From Pseudoalteromonas sp. Z1A8 (lineage in GTDB: Bacteria > Pseudomonadota > Gammaproteobacteria > Enterobacterales > Alteromonadaceae), in assembly GCF_011378855.1 (NCBI RefSeq), contig NZ_WTLB01000001.1, forward strand, positions 145,461-209,460: DNA of 64,000 bases. Direction: 5' to 3'. Positions 46,033 to 55,343 of the stretch are shown piece after piece (positions within the stretch are counted from its first letter, which is position 1; every line of letters begins with the position of its first letter). Made by a program: the position numbers and the translations under genes. The notes under the pieces are model-generated. The model ran no database searches. It was not told where the DNA came from and saw nothing but the letters and a program-made list of their open reading frames with translations.

Positions 46033-48960
46033 TTAAAAATCGTAAGACGCTGATAATTGAATTCTACGTGGTGATTGGTAAGACTCAGCTAAACCAAATG
46101 TAGCATTTCCATCGCCAGCAGCTATTTCTGCAGCTTCGTCGTAACGAGTTTCAGTAGCAGCATCAAATACGTTAAATACATCCATAGCTAAACGAACTTT
46201 CTGATCGTTAAAGCGAAGGTTATAAGTAAAGTTAAGATCTAAACGTGCTGTCCATGGTGTAGTACCCATGCTGCCACGAGGGAAACGTTTGTCACCTACA
46301 TAGTAAGTATCACCGTAAACGTATTGATCAGGGTCTGGAGTATAACCTTGACCTAAAGCAGTCCAAGGACGACCAGATGCGATATTAACATTAGCACCAA
46401 TTAAGAAGTCTTCTGTAACAGCAAAAGCACCATAAATTTTAATGTTATGACGACGATCTGCAGGTAAATTACCATTAGCACCATCCATTAAATAAGGGTA
46501 ATCCCAATCTTGCGTAAGACCAGCATCATCTTGACCATTATCAGATTTAACAAAACCTTCGGTGTTACCGTAGTTGTGAGACCATGTGTATAGCGCTTTT
46601 AAAGACCAAACCTGATCCCATGTTTTCTCAAGTGTTAAATCAACTGATGCGTATTTACGCTTAGCTTCCGGGTAACCTAACTCTTGTGCAGTAAAGCTAT
46701 ATTCTTCAGTGGTGCCGTCACCATCAAGATCGAAATTGAAAGTAGCGCCATTACCCGGATTAAATAAGAACCAGTTCTCACCTAAATATTCACCATTTTC
46801 ATCCTTAAAGATGTATGAGCCATCATCAATTTGATTACCTAAAACACGGTAAGTTGCCTTGATACCCCATGACCAATCATCATTAATTGCTGCTTGATAA
46901 CCAATCATATACTCATCGTTATACATTGGTTCAAGATCTTTATCAGATAAGGTATTTGATGGTTTTGCAGTGCCGTCACCACCATTTATAATAGCAGAGT
47001 CACCTAGCTGTGTACCTAAACCTACAGGGGTACCGTCTGCATTTAATCCTTCATAGGCGTACCAAGTGTGTATATACGTTTCTGCACCAGCTAAACGGAT
47101 ATTAGTATTAGCCGCTACTGGTAGGTAATAACGACCAGCAGTGAAGAACAACTTACTATCACCATCGCCATTAATATCCCAAGAACCACCTAAGCGAGGA
47201 GCAATTTGGTTATCGATAGCAACAAATTCTTCGCCATCTGCATTGTAGTTAGTAAAGCTGTCATTACGAAGGCCTAGCGTCAGGGTAATGTCTTCTGTTA
47301 CTGACCACTGATCTTCGATATAAATTGCCCAGTTTTCAACTTCGAATTCGCCACCACTTTTATAATCACGTACACGTGTTGTTTTCATATCTGCAGGTAA
47401 GACATAGCCATTAGGTAACCTGCCACCTTCTTCATATGTTCTGTAGTAGTAGTAAACGCCACCAGAGTTTTGTGTTGTTGAATTCGCTGTATTAGTTTCT
47501 GAATCATAGCCAAATTTTAACGTATGCTCATCGTTTAGGTAGTAATCAAAGTCAACGCGTAATTGCTCACGTTTATCTTCATTTTCACCAACGCTAAAGT
47601 TAACATAGCACGTAGTATCCTCACCTAAATCAGCATCTATGCCCGTAGGGCAATCATCAAAATCTGAATAATCCGTTTCTGAAAATTTAACTTCACCATA
47701 CATTGCTGACATACTTAAATCATCAGTAAGATTACCTGTATAGCGAAGAGCAAAACTTTCTCCGCCTCGCTTATGAAAAGCTGTACCGCCATCTTCAGTA
47801 TAATTACCATTTCCTTCAGGATCTGAAATTGTTTTTTCTGAATAAGTACGCTTATCACTGAAACCCCAAAGCATTAATTGGTGATCTTCGTTAATATTCC
47901 AATCAAAACGAGCTAGGTAATATGGGTCATCATCTTTTTCAACTGCTAAATCTGTTTGAGATGCATTACCGTATTCGTGGTCATTATCTCTTGCAGTATA
48001 AATACCATAGAAGAATAATGTATCTTCAACTATCGCACCTGAAGCATAAATACTTGTTTCAAATGAATTGTCGTAGTCGTCTTGGTTATTAACATATAAA
48101 TCACCAATACAATGCCCGTCTGCATCTTCACAACGATCATTTTGTTTGTAAAGTGAGTTAGGAGCTTGCTCACTTAACGAGTCAGATGAATAAATCGTTT
48201 CAACACCAAAGTGAAAATCATTAGAACCAGATTTAGTAACTGATGAGATTAATCCACCGGTAGTACGCCCGAACTCTGCAGAATAACCACCCGTTTTAAC
48301 TTGGAAGCTGTCGTACGCGGTGAATGGGATTGTTGCACCACCAAGGCCATTACGGAAGTTAGTCATATTTAGACCATTCACGTAATAAGCATTTTCAGCT
48401 ACAGAAGCACCACCAAATGAAGCTTGGTCGCCAAAACGACTGTCCCCTTCAGTTGCGCCAGGCGCAAGCAATGCGACTGAAGTTACTGAGCGAGATATTG
48501 GTAGTAGCGCTAATTCTTCAGAACTAATATTTAATGAAGACTCTGAAACAGATACGTCTATTGCACGAATAGAGCCACCTACAACAGCAATTCTTTCGAT
48601 ATTACCTGTAGTTAGTGGAATTTGAATGAGAGCTGTTTTACCTACCCCTATAACAACATCTTTAACTTGGGCTTGGTCAAAACCAGATTGAGAAACTGTA
48701 ATGTCGTACTTACCAACAGGTACTTGCTTGAGATCAAACTCACCATTTGCATCAGCAGTTAATGTTTTTGAATAGCCTTTAGTACTGTCCGTTATTGTAA
48801 TTGTTGCTCCAGATAATGAAACACCTGACTGAGCTGTTAAGCTACCTTTAATAGCACCGTTAACGTTATCCGCCATTGCTGGCATTGCAGCACTTAGTGT
48901 CATAGCAACTGCAGCAGCAGTGAATGAGCGCTTAAATGTCTTAGTAAAATTATGGTTCAT
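46033..48960 (-). CDS. TonB-dependent receptor, Oar-like with carboxypeptidase-regulatory N-domain
   Basis: A 975-residue outer-membrane receptor. The signal peptide ends near AMPAMADN. Residues ~32-115 form a carboxypeptidase-regulatory-like beta domain (GAIKGSLTAQSGVSLSGATITITDSTKG..GEFDLKQVPVGKYDITVSQSGFDQA). The plug follows (ISRSVTSVALLAPGATEGDSRFG.., YYVNGLNMTNFRNGLGG, GGYSAEFGRTTGGLIS), then a long beta barrel. The end QLSASYDF with terminal Phe suits BAM recognition. This Oar/OmpA-related type is often linked to large or sugar substrates. It lies apart from the glycosidase run (519-base gap) and its substrate is not shown by the sequence. Confidence 0.92.
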   Translation of the reverse strand: MNHNFTKTFKRSFTAAAVAMTLSAAMPAMADNVNGAIKGSLTAQSGVSLSGATITITDSTKGYSKTLTADANGEFDLKQVPVGKYDITVSQSGFDQAQVKDVVIGVGKTALIQIPLTTGNIERIAVVGGSIRAIDVSVSESSLNISSEELALLPISRSVTSVALLAPGATEGDSRFGDQASFGGASVAENAYYVNGLNMTNFRNGLGGATIPFTAYDSFQVKTGGYSAEFGRTTGGLISSVTKSGSNDFHFGVETIYSSDSLSEQAPNSLYKQNDRCEDADGHCIGDLYVNNQDDYDNSFETSIYASGAIVEDTLFFYGIYTARDNDHEYGNASQTDLAVEKDDDPYYLARFDWNINEDHQLMLWGFSDKRTYSEKTISDPEGNGNYTEDGGTAFHKRGGESFALRYTGNLTDDLSMSAMYGEVKFSETDYSDFDDCPTGIDADLGEDTTCYVNFSVGENEDKREQLRVDFDYYLNDEHTLKFGYDSETNTANSTTQNSGGVYYYYRTYEEGGRLPNGYVLPADMKTTRVRDYKSGGEFEVENWAIYIEDQWSVTEDITLTLGLRNDSFTNYNADGEEFVAIDNQIAPRLGGSWDINGDGDSKLFFTAGRYYLPVAANTNIRLAGAETYIHTWYAYEGLNADGTPVGLGTQLGDSAIINGGDGTAKPSNTLSDKDLEPMYNDEYMIGYQAAINDDWSWGIKATYRVLGNQIDDGSYIFKDENGEYLGENWFLFNPGNGATFNFDLDGDGTTEEYSFTAQELGYPEAKRKYASVDLTLEKTWDQVWSLKALYTWSHNYGNTEGFVKSDNGQDDAGLTQDWDYPYLMDGANGNLPADRRHNIKIYGAFAVTEDFLIGANVNIASGRPWTALGQGYTPDPDQYVYGDTYYVGDKRFPRGSMGTTPWTARLDLNFTYNLRFNDQKVRLAMDVFNVFDAATETRYDEAAEIAAGDGNATFGLAESYQSPRRIQLSASYDF

Positions 48961-49192
48961 CTTGATTTATCCCTAGATAATTAGATTATTATTTTTTATA
49001 TATTACGTCATTTAACTTTACATAAAACCTACTTATATAAAGCAATTAACATCTCTTAATCTATAAGAGAAACAAATTAATAACACAATAAAAACGAACT
49101 TACCAACTAAATGCGACAGCAATTAACAGAAAAACCATCAATAAAAACAATAAATTAACATAAAAACATGGATAAAACCAAAAAACTAAATG

Positions 49193-49209
49193 GTGAACAT
49201 ATTGTTCAC
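49193..49209. promoter_or_regulatory. Candidate operator upstream of the Oar-like receptor
   Basis: GTGAACA / TGTTCAC, 7-bp perfect arms around TAT, 233 bases before the receptor start. Outline differs from both LacI-type sets and from CRP spacing. Confidence 0.4.
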
Positions 49210-49429
49210 AAAATAAATATGCATAATTATTTACAAGACTAATAAACCAAATTAAAAAACAGAGCTTAACATCAACATGGGAAGACATTAAAACTAAAAT
49301 AGGAACAAAAATCACACAAATAATTTATAACTTTCTAGTACATATAATACAGATTAGTTAGCATAAATATTCAAAGTAAATTTGTCTCAATTGAAATTAT
49401 TGCGAAAAGCAAAATTAACTTCAGTTAAA

Positions 49430-49456
49430 AAAAAAGCTTCAAATAGAAGCTTTTTT
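49430..49456 (-). terminator. Terminator after the GH15 gene
   Basis: AAAAAAGCTTC / GAAGCTTTTTT around a 5-base loop, 24 bases past the glucoamylase stop. It ends the minus-strand run of maltodextrin genes. Confidence 0.88.
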
Positions 49457-49479
49457 CATATTTCGTAATTTTATAAATC

Positions 49480-51885
49480 CTAATTAAGCGACTCAGCAAC
49501 TACAGGATAATAATCCCACACTTGTTTATCGCTTAAAGAACGTACAAGCTTAATGTATTCTGCGTGTGTCCAAGCAAGTGGCGTTGCTGAATTTGTGCCC
49601 TCACCTAACTCATAACCTGCTTTGTTTACGCCTACACCATCCCATACTTGTTCAGGTAGCATCATGCCGCTATTAGCAAATTGCTCTAAGCCTTTAACAT
49701 AGCTGTTTTTAATCTCGCTTTGTTTTTTATCATCTAGCGCATTATTTGCATTTGCTGCAGCGATTTCATAATGCCCGCGCTCACCTGTAAAAAATGGCCA
49801 TACACGACCACGTTGCCCTGGTGTGTTACTGCCGCTTTCGGCGTAATTAGTACCGATGGTTTCATCTTCGCCATAACCGTCGTTACCATAGCGGCGATAG
49901 CCTGCAAATGTGCCGCTACCATCAGTAAAGTTAAAGCTGTATTTAACTTGTAGATTATCTTCAAGTGTTTCGTCGTCATACTCTGGTAGCGTTTTAATGA
50001 TGCTTGAATCGTTAGCGCTTCTTACTCCATAGCGAACTAATTCTAAAAATCCACCATCTAAAATCTGCTTTTTGTTAAAACCTTCACGGCCATTGTTGGC
50101 ATTAATTTTAGTATTTGAGTTAGCGTTAGTATCTTGACCTATACGAATGAAATACTCGCCGTCGGTGCTATCACCTTTTAAATTACCTTGGGTGGTAAAC
50201 ATTTGTGACTCTATATCGTTGTTATATTTTTTAGCCGTTGCTAAATAACGTTCTGCATTTTGAGTATCACCACTGAGTGTTGCTATGTCACTGGCTGTTA
50301 TAAGGCCTGCCACAATGGCTGCGGTTGTAGAGGGTGAATAACCATTTTGCTCTTCCCAGCGCTCTTGCTGTGTTGCAGGTGGAGTAATTTGCGTATCGTT
50401 CCATAAAATTTTAGCTCTTCCGCCATCAACTAAAAAGTCAGCTGCCGGTTTTAGCATGCGTGCGTACCAATCTTTAAGCTCGGTATCGCTTAGTACGTTT
50501 GCTTGATGTAACTTCCACGCGAGCATAATTGGCATAGCCGTTTGATCAAGCTGTACCCCTACCCACTCAAGTTCACCGTCTACATGTGTTTTTTGTAAAA
50601 ACCAGCCAGTGTCGCCATTGTTACCGGGGGTTTTACTGTTAACTTGTACTTTTTCAAGATATTCGAAGGCAGTTTTAGCTGTAGCAGTATCACCCAAAGC
50701 CATAAACGCCATAGCTACTTGATAAAAATCACGAACCCATACCGCTTTATAACCCGTCGACCCTTCTTTGGCCGAAACCGTTTCACCCCAAGGGTTAGAA
50801 AGCGAGGCGATAAGCGCGCCCGCATTGGTTTTATCTTCTTGCGCTTTTAGCACCATTGCACTGGTATAGAGTAGCTTTCCGTTATCGGCTGTTTGCTTAA
50901 CCATTGTATTTAATGGCTCAAGGCTTTGTAGATAATCCTCCCATCCTAGCGCTTCACCTTTACCGTTGTAGGCATCGAGCACACTTTGATAACCTTTAGA
51001 TAAGCTCTGTGCACCTTGTTGCTGGCTTTGTATCTGCGTTTTACCAAAACTAAGTGCTAAATCAAACGTGGTATTACTACTTATACTGCCAAGCTCTGCA
51101 AACATACTGACATTGCCCGATTCACTCCCTGTATTTGCATATTGCTCACTGAGTCGTTGTTTAGTTTTAAGTGACGTAATACCATCGCTTACACCTGCAA
51201 AGCCAACGCTTTTCATTTTAAATGGAGTAGATGATTGCAGTGTTAAAAAGTTATCGTCTTCCCAAGCAACTAAACCTTGCTCAGTTGTTTTTGCAAAATC
51301 ACCTAAACCGTTGTTGTTAATGTATGGATTAACAGCAACATACGCTTTTACACCTTCAAGTGATGTATTAAATACAGTACGCACTAATAGTGTTTGTCCG
51401 TCTGGATCGGTGAATATGTGTTTTTCGAGGGTAAAACGCCCTTGCTTATCTGTACTTGTTACTTTGTAAGCGAGCGAGAGCGGTCTGCCTTTATCATCTT
51501 TATGTAAGTAATCAATGCTAACGTCTAAGTCGTCTGCTTCAGTAACTATAAAATCTTTACCGGTTACTACAAACTGCATATCTTTAATTTGCGCTTGGTG
51601 AATGAGTCCAAACATAGTTTCGGTGATCATACCTTTAGCAATTGAAAACCATACTTTTGATACTTCACCTGTCGCAGCGTTGTTATTATATTGGCCGTTT
51701 TGGTATTGCTCAAAAGAAGTACCAATCCCAGTTTTACCTGCGTAAGCCCAAAATGGTTCAACCCCTGGTGCGCCTGGAGCTGATGCAATCGTAGCGTCAA
51801 TATTTTCGTTATTCGTATTTTGCACGCCACAGGCCGTTAAACCCAAAGTTAAAAGAGAAGCGGTAATAAGGTTATATTTTTTCAT
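49480..51885 (-). CDS. GH15 glucan 1,4-alpha-glucosidase lipoprotein
   Basis: Releases glucose from the non-reducing ends of maltodextrins, probably on the periplasmic face of a membrane. It is about 801 residues from ATG 51885. Lipoprotein signal MKKYNLITASLLTLGLTAC (Cys19). The N-terminal beta-sandwich (about 40-300) is of glucodextranase/GH15 type (EPFWAYAGKTGIGTSFEQY). The alpha/alpha-barrel GH15 domain (about 310-790) has ERWEEQNGYSPSTTAAIVAG, with the general acid Glu, and TPLAWTHAEYIKLVRSL with the second acidic residue. The frame extends 24 codons upstream to 51957, but AGGG is spaced for ATG 51885. It starts 11 bases after the MFS gene stop, in the same run. Confidence 0.92.
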   Translation of the reverse strand: MKKYNLITASLLTLGLTACGVQNTNNENIDATIASAPGAPGVEPFWAYAGKTGIGTSFEQYQNGQYNNNAATGEVSKVWFSIAKGMITETMFGLIHQAQIKDMQFVVTGKDFIVTEADDLDVSIDYLHKDDKGRPLSLAYKVTSTDKQGRFTLEKHIFTDPDGQTLLVRTVFNTSLEGVKAYVAVNPYINNNGLGDFAKTTEQGLVAWEDDNFLTLQSSTPFKMKSVGFAGVSDGITSLKTKQRLSEQYANTGSESGNVSMFAELGSISSNTTFDLALSFGKTQIQSQQQGAQSLSKGYQSVLDAYNGKGEALGWEDYLQSLEPLNTMVKQTADNGKLLYTSAMVLKAQEDKTNAGALIASLSNPWGETVSAKEGSTGYKAVWVRDFYQVAMAFMALGDTATAKTAFEYLEKVQVNSKTPGNNGDTGWFLQKTHVDGELEWVGVQLDQTAMPIMLAWKLHQANVLSDTELKDWYARMLKPAADFLVDGGRAKILWNDTQITPPATQQERWEEQNGYSPSTTAAIVAGLITASDIATLSGDTQNAERYLATAKKYNNDIESQMFTTQGNLKGDSTDGEYFIRIGQDTNANSNTKINANNGREGFNKKQILDGGFLELVRYGVRSANDSSIIKTLPEYDDETLEDNLQVKYSFNFTDGSGTFAGYRRYGNDGYGEDETIGTNYAESGSNTPGQRGRVWPFFTGERGHYEIAAANANNALDDKKQSEIKNSYVKGLEQFANSGMMLPEQVWDGVGVNKAGYELGEGTNSATPLAWTHAEYIKLVRSLSDKQVWDYYPVVAESLN

Positions 51886-51895
51886 TGTGTGACCC

Positions 51896-53401
51896 TTAGT
51901 TTGAATTTTTAACGCGCATAACAGCAATCGCAGCAACAACAAATGATGCTGCACCAATTAATAATGCGTAAATAGGCTGGTTAGAAAATACGTGGCGTAA
52001 AATAAGCCCTAAAATACTGGCAGCTAATAACTGTGGAATGACGATGAAGAAGTTAAATATCCCCATATAAACGCCCATTTTATTACTCGGTAGTGCGTTA
52101 CTTAACATGGCGTAAGGAAGCGACAAAATAGACGCCCATGCAAAGCCAACTCCTATCATAGGTATAATTAGCATTTTTGGATCTGTTATAAACATAAAGC
52201 TCGCTAGGCCTAATGCACCTAGTAGTAAGTTAAAGCAATGTGCGCCTTTTAATCCCATTTTTTTAACTAAAAACGGAATACACATTGCAGCAATGGCCGC
52301 AAAACCATTGTAAGCGGCAAATAAAATACCGACCCAGTCGGCACCATCGTTGAATGCTTTACTGGTTGCATCGCTGCTACCATAATGAAAGCTTGTTACT
52401 GCGGCTGTAGTGTATATCCACATAGCAAATAACGTAAACCAGCTAAAAAACTGCACCCACGCTAGCTGCTTCATTGCCTCTGGCATAGTAAATACATCTT
52501 GTACTACTTGATAAAAGCCGCCTTGTGTTTTATTAGCGCCTTTTAGAGCACCCGCTATCCACTGCACAATACCAAACGCTAATAAACCACCAGCAAGTAA
52601 ATACAGCTCTTTTTCTAGCGCTAAGCCCATAACTAAAGCAAGGATTGCTAAACCTAGCACCACAAAAATAATGGCACCTTTATTGAAGTTGATATCTACT
52701 AATGCGGTGTTAGTCGGTTTGGTAGTTTGGTTTTCAAAAGCAGCTAATTGCTCAGGGCTATATTCTTTGGTTCGCATAACTGTCCAAAGAACTGCAACTA
52801 GTAATACAACCCCACCCCAATAAAATGAATATTTAACAGACTCAGGTATTTCTCCTGCAGCAGCGGTATTACTAACATCAAACCAATTAGTCATCATCCA
52901 TGGTAATGCTGAGGCTAGTACAGCACCAATACCAATAAAAAAGCTTTGTAAGCCGTAGCCTGTAGCACGTTGTTTTTCTGGCAGGTTATCGCCTACAAGT
53001 GCTCTGAAAGGTTCCATAGTAACGTTGATTGACGCATCCATAATCCACAACATACCTGCAGCAATCCAGAGCGTTGGCGAGTGCGGCATAATAAAGAGTG
53101 AAATAGTAGTAAGTACCGCCCCTATAAAAAAGAACGGACGACGACGACCAAAACGTCCCCATGTTTTATCACTCCAATAACCAATTATTGGTTGCACTAT
53201 TAAACCCGTTAGCGGTGCTGCAACCCATAAAATAGGAATATCATCAACTTGTGCGCCTAGGGTTTGAAAAATACGGCTCACATTGCCGTTTTGTAGTGCA
53301 AAACCAAATTGAATACCTAAAAAACCAAAGCACATATTCCATATTTGCCAAAAGCTCAGATTTGGTTTGTTGCTGTCATAATTATTATTTTGATTATTCA
53401 T
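51896..53401 (-). CDS. SLC45-like MFS sugar:proton symporter
   Basis: Inner-membrane importer of maltose or maltodextrin. It has 501 residues and about 12 hydrophobic segments. The signature DKTWGRFGRRRPFFFIGA (loop 2-3) and N-terminal FWQIWNMCFGFLGIQFGFALQNGNVSRIFQTLGA place it in the SLC45/sucrose-type MFS group used by marine bacteria for maltose. It overlaps the upstream GH13 gene by 8 bases and precedes the GH15 gene by 11. The context (amylases, glucoamylase, alpha-glucosidase, glucokinase) supports alpha-glucoside transport. Confidence 0.92.
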   Translation of the reverse strand: MNNQNNNYDSNKPNLSFWQIWNMCFGFLGIQFGFALQNGNVSRIFQTLGAQVDDIPILWVAAPLTGLIVQPIIGYWSDKTWGRFGRRRPFFFIGAVLTTISLFIMPHSPTLWIAAGMLWIMDASINVTMEPFRALVGDNLPEKQRATGYGLQSFFIGIGAVLASALPWMMTNWFDVSNTAAAGEIPESVKYSFYWGGVVLLVAVLWTVMRTKEYSPEQLAAFENQTTKPTNTALVDINFNKGAIIFVVLGLAILALVMGLALEKELYLLAGGLLAFGIVQWIAGALKGANKTQGGFYQVVQDVFTMPEAMKQLAWVQFFSWFTLFAMWIYTTAAVTSFHYGSSDATSKAFNDGADWVGILFAAYNGFAAIAAMCIPFLVKKMGLKGAHCFNLLLGALGLASFMFITDPKMLIIPMIGVGFAWASILSLPYAMLSNALPSNKMGVYMGIFNFFIVIPQLLAASILGLILRHVFSNQPIYALLIGAASFVVAAIAVMRVKNSN

Positions 53402-55253
53402 GATTAGCCTTATTAGTTAACACTGCGCTACTAAATGCGTTTAGCGTGAGCGTAAGCTTTGTAACTTGCCCGTCGGTAATGAGCTTCGTGGTATTTTGTT
53501 CAAGTAAGTCGTGTAGCGGTTTATTTTTTTCAAAGGTATTGGCTTGCTCTGCTATTAAGTTAATAACCACAGTTTGTGGCTCCTCACTAAAATTACTAAA
53601 TACATAAATCGATTGCTGGCCTAACGTGCGTACAAAACCAGCAACGCGTTCGCTACCACTAAGCGAAAGCGCTGTCATACTTCCACCTACAACAGCCGGC
53701 AAACTATTGAGCGACATTATTGATTTATAATAATCACGAAGTGATGCTTGCTCGCTCGTTAAGTTAGCGCCATCGAATTTGCCGTTATTCATCCATGCTT
53801 GATGCGCTGGGACACCAATGTAGTCAAAAATGCTGGTGCGAGTAGATGTGCCAAAACCTGCGTTTTCAGATCCATCCTCCCCCACATCTTGGGCAAAATA
53901 TAATAAAGTAGGTGCACGACTAATTAAGCTAGAAACGACCATTGCTGGTTTCCCCCAGCGTGCATCACCTGCAAAATCAGGGCTCGCAATGCGTTGTTCG
54001 TCGTGGTTTTCTAAAAAGTGCAACATGTGCGATTCAATATCATTAACTTGGCTTTGGGCGGCAAAAATCGTATTAGCAGCTTGCTTACCCTGCATAATGG
54101 CTTTTAATGTGTCGTAAAAGCCGACTTTGTCATACAAATAATCCATTTTTCCTTGCTGAATATACGCTCTGTACATTTTCGGGTTATAAACTTCAGCCAA
54201 TAAAAATGCATCAGGTTTTTGCATTTTGATTGATGAGTTTAAAAAGCTCCAAAATTCAACCGGCACCATTTCGGCCATATCGTATCTAAAGCCATCAACG
54301 CCTTTATCAAGCCAGTACAAAGTGATATCTCTAAATTTATACCAACTATTAGGAAGCTCTTTATTTTGCCAAAACGCATAATGAGCGCGATAATCTTGAT
54401 GTTCTAACTCTTTAGGTAAGGTAGGAAAGTCATAGCTGCCATCAGGCTTTACCCCGTAGTTAACTTTTACTGTTTCATACCAATCGTTTATATCAGGTTT
54501 TGGTGCTCGCGCCCCATTACCCGTCCATTTAGCCGGTGTTTCGTCAAAAAACCCATCAGCTAATGGGTGCGTATTACCACCTAAAACGGAGTAACTTTCT
54601 GACGCTGGTACTTGAAAAGACTGCCCAGGTACATAATAAAAGTTGTTCTTTTTATCGTACTCTTTGTTGGTGTCGTCTTGTTCACCAAAGTCTTTTACCC
54701 CTTTGGGTTTTGCTACTGATTTATAATTACGTGCAACATGGTTAGGCACAATATCAATAACCACTTTCATACCATGTTGATGAGTGCGCTCAATCAGATC
54801 ACTAAACTCACCCAACCTATTAGTCACATTTATGGCTAAATCGGGGTTAACGTCGTAGTAATCTTTGATTGCATAAGGTGAGCCTGCACGGCCTTTAACT
54901 ACATCCGGATCGTCTTGGCTAATGCCGTACTGTGTATAATCGCCTACTAGCGCATGGTGCAAAACACCGGTATACCAAACATGGGTAGTCCCTAGCTCTT
55001 TAATACCAGCTAGTGCAGCATCGTTAAAGTCGGCAAATTTGCCTACACCATTTTGCTCTTTTGTACCCCAAGGTACATTTGCGGTTTGTGTGTTACCAAA
55101 TAAACGTGTAAATACTTGGTATACAACAGGCTTTGTTAACTCGTTTTGAGCCTGCTTAGGCATTTGCTGTTGTTCGGTTTCATTATTGTCTGAGCATGCA
55201 CTTGTTATAAGTGCGCTGCACAGTAATGCGGGTACATAAACTGATTTTTTCAT
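53394..55253 (-). CDS. GH13 alpha-amylase, predicted lipoprotein
   Basis: A 619-residue exported amylase. The signal MKKSVYVPALLCSALITSAC has a plausible lipobox (Cys20). The (beta/alpha)8 GH13 domain holds the nucleophile Asp in GVDGFRYDMAEMV, acid Glu in FLLAEVYNP and transition-state Asp in FLENHDEQR; a C-terminal beta domain follows. VVIDIVPNHVARN is conserved region I. Position and features suggest cleavage of maltodextrins in the periplasm. ATG at 55253 has a weak ribosome binding site. A LacI-type palindrome is 68 bases upstream. Confidence 0.92.
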   Translation of the reverse strand: MKKSVYVPALLCSALITSACSDNNETEQQQMPKQAQNELTKPVVYQVFTRLFGNTQTANVPWGTKEQNGVGKFADFNDAALAGIKELGTTHVWYTGVLHHALVGDYTQYGISQDDPDVVKGRAGSPYAIKDYYDVNPDLAINVTNRLGEFSDLIERTHQHGMKVVIDIVPNHVARNYKSVAKPKGVKDFGEQDDTNKEYDKKNNFYYVPGQSFQVPASESYSVLGGNTHPLADGFFDETPAKWTGNGARAPKPDINDWYETVKVNYGVKPDGSYDFPTLPKELEHQDYRAHYAFWQNKELPNSWYKFRDITLYWLDKGVDGFRYDMAEMVPVEFWSFLNSSIKMQKPDAFLLAEVYNPKMYRAYIQQGKMDYLYDKVGFYDTLKAIMQGKQAANTIFAAQSQVNDIESHMLHFLENHDEQRIASPDFAGDARWGKPAMVVSSLISRAPTLLYFAQDVGEDGSENAGFGTSTRTSIFDYIGVPAHQAWMNNGKFDGANLTSEQASLRDYYKSIMSLNSLPAVVGGSMTALSLSGSERVAGFVRTLGQQSIYVFSNFSEEPQTVVINLIAEQANTFEKNKPLHDLLEQNTTKLITDGQVTKLTLTLNAFSSAVLTNKANHE

Positions 55254-55320
55254 TGTGTGTCTTTTTGTCAGTAGTGTTATAGCTTTATACTAAAGATAAC
55301 TGCAGCAAGCATACAGTTGC

Positions 55321-55334
55321 TGCATACGTATTCA
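55321..55334. promoter_or_regulatory. LacI-family operator before the GH13-MFS-GH15 genes
   Basis: TGCATACGTATTCA, one mismatch from a perfect palindrome, with the central CG; 68 bases before the ATG at 55253. Same motif as 61705 and 62120. Confidence 0.8.
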
Positions 55335-55343
55335 CTTAAACAT

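Larger units (their letters stand above)
48961..49479. other. Intergenic region upstream of the Oar-like receptor
   Basis: A 519-base very AT-rich stretch between two minus-strand genes. It contains the GTGAACA palindrome at 49193 and the terminator at 49430. A 71-codon minus-strand open frame at 49100-49315 is rich in Phe/Leu/Val but lacks a ribosome binding site and looks like AT-rich chance; I do not call it. The long leader/promoter zone suits a strongly regulated receptor gene. Confidence 0.5.

Noticed and set aside
49193..49209. CRP binding site
   Set aside because: GTGA and TCAC halves are 9 bases apart, whereas CRP sites need 6, so a CRP call is not supported.
49100..49315. Minus-strand 71-codon hydrophobic open frame upstream of the Oar-like receptor
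   Set aside because: Very AT-rich, Phe/Leu/Val composition expected by chance, and no ribosome binding site near its start.
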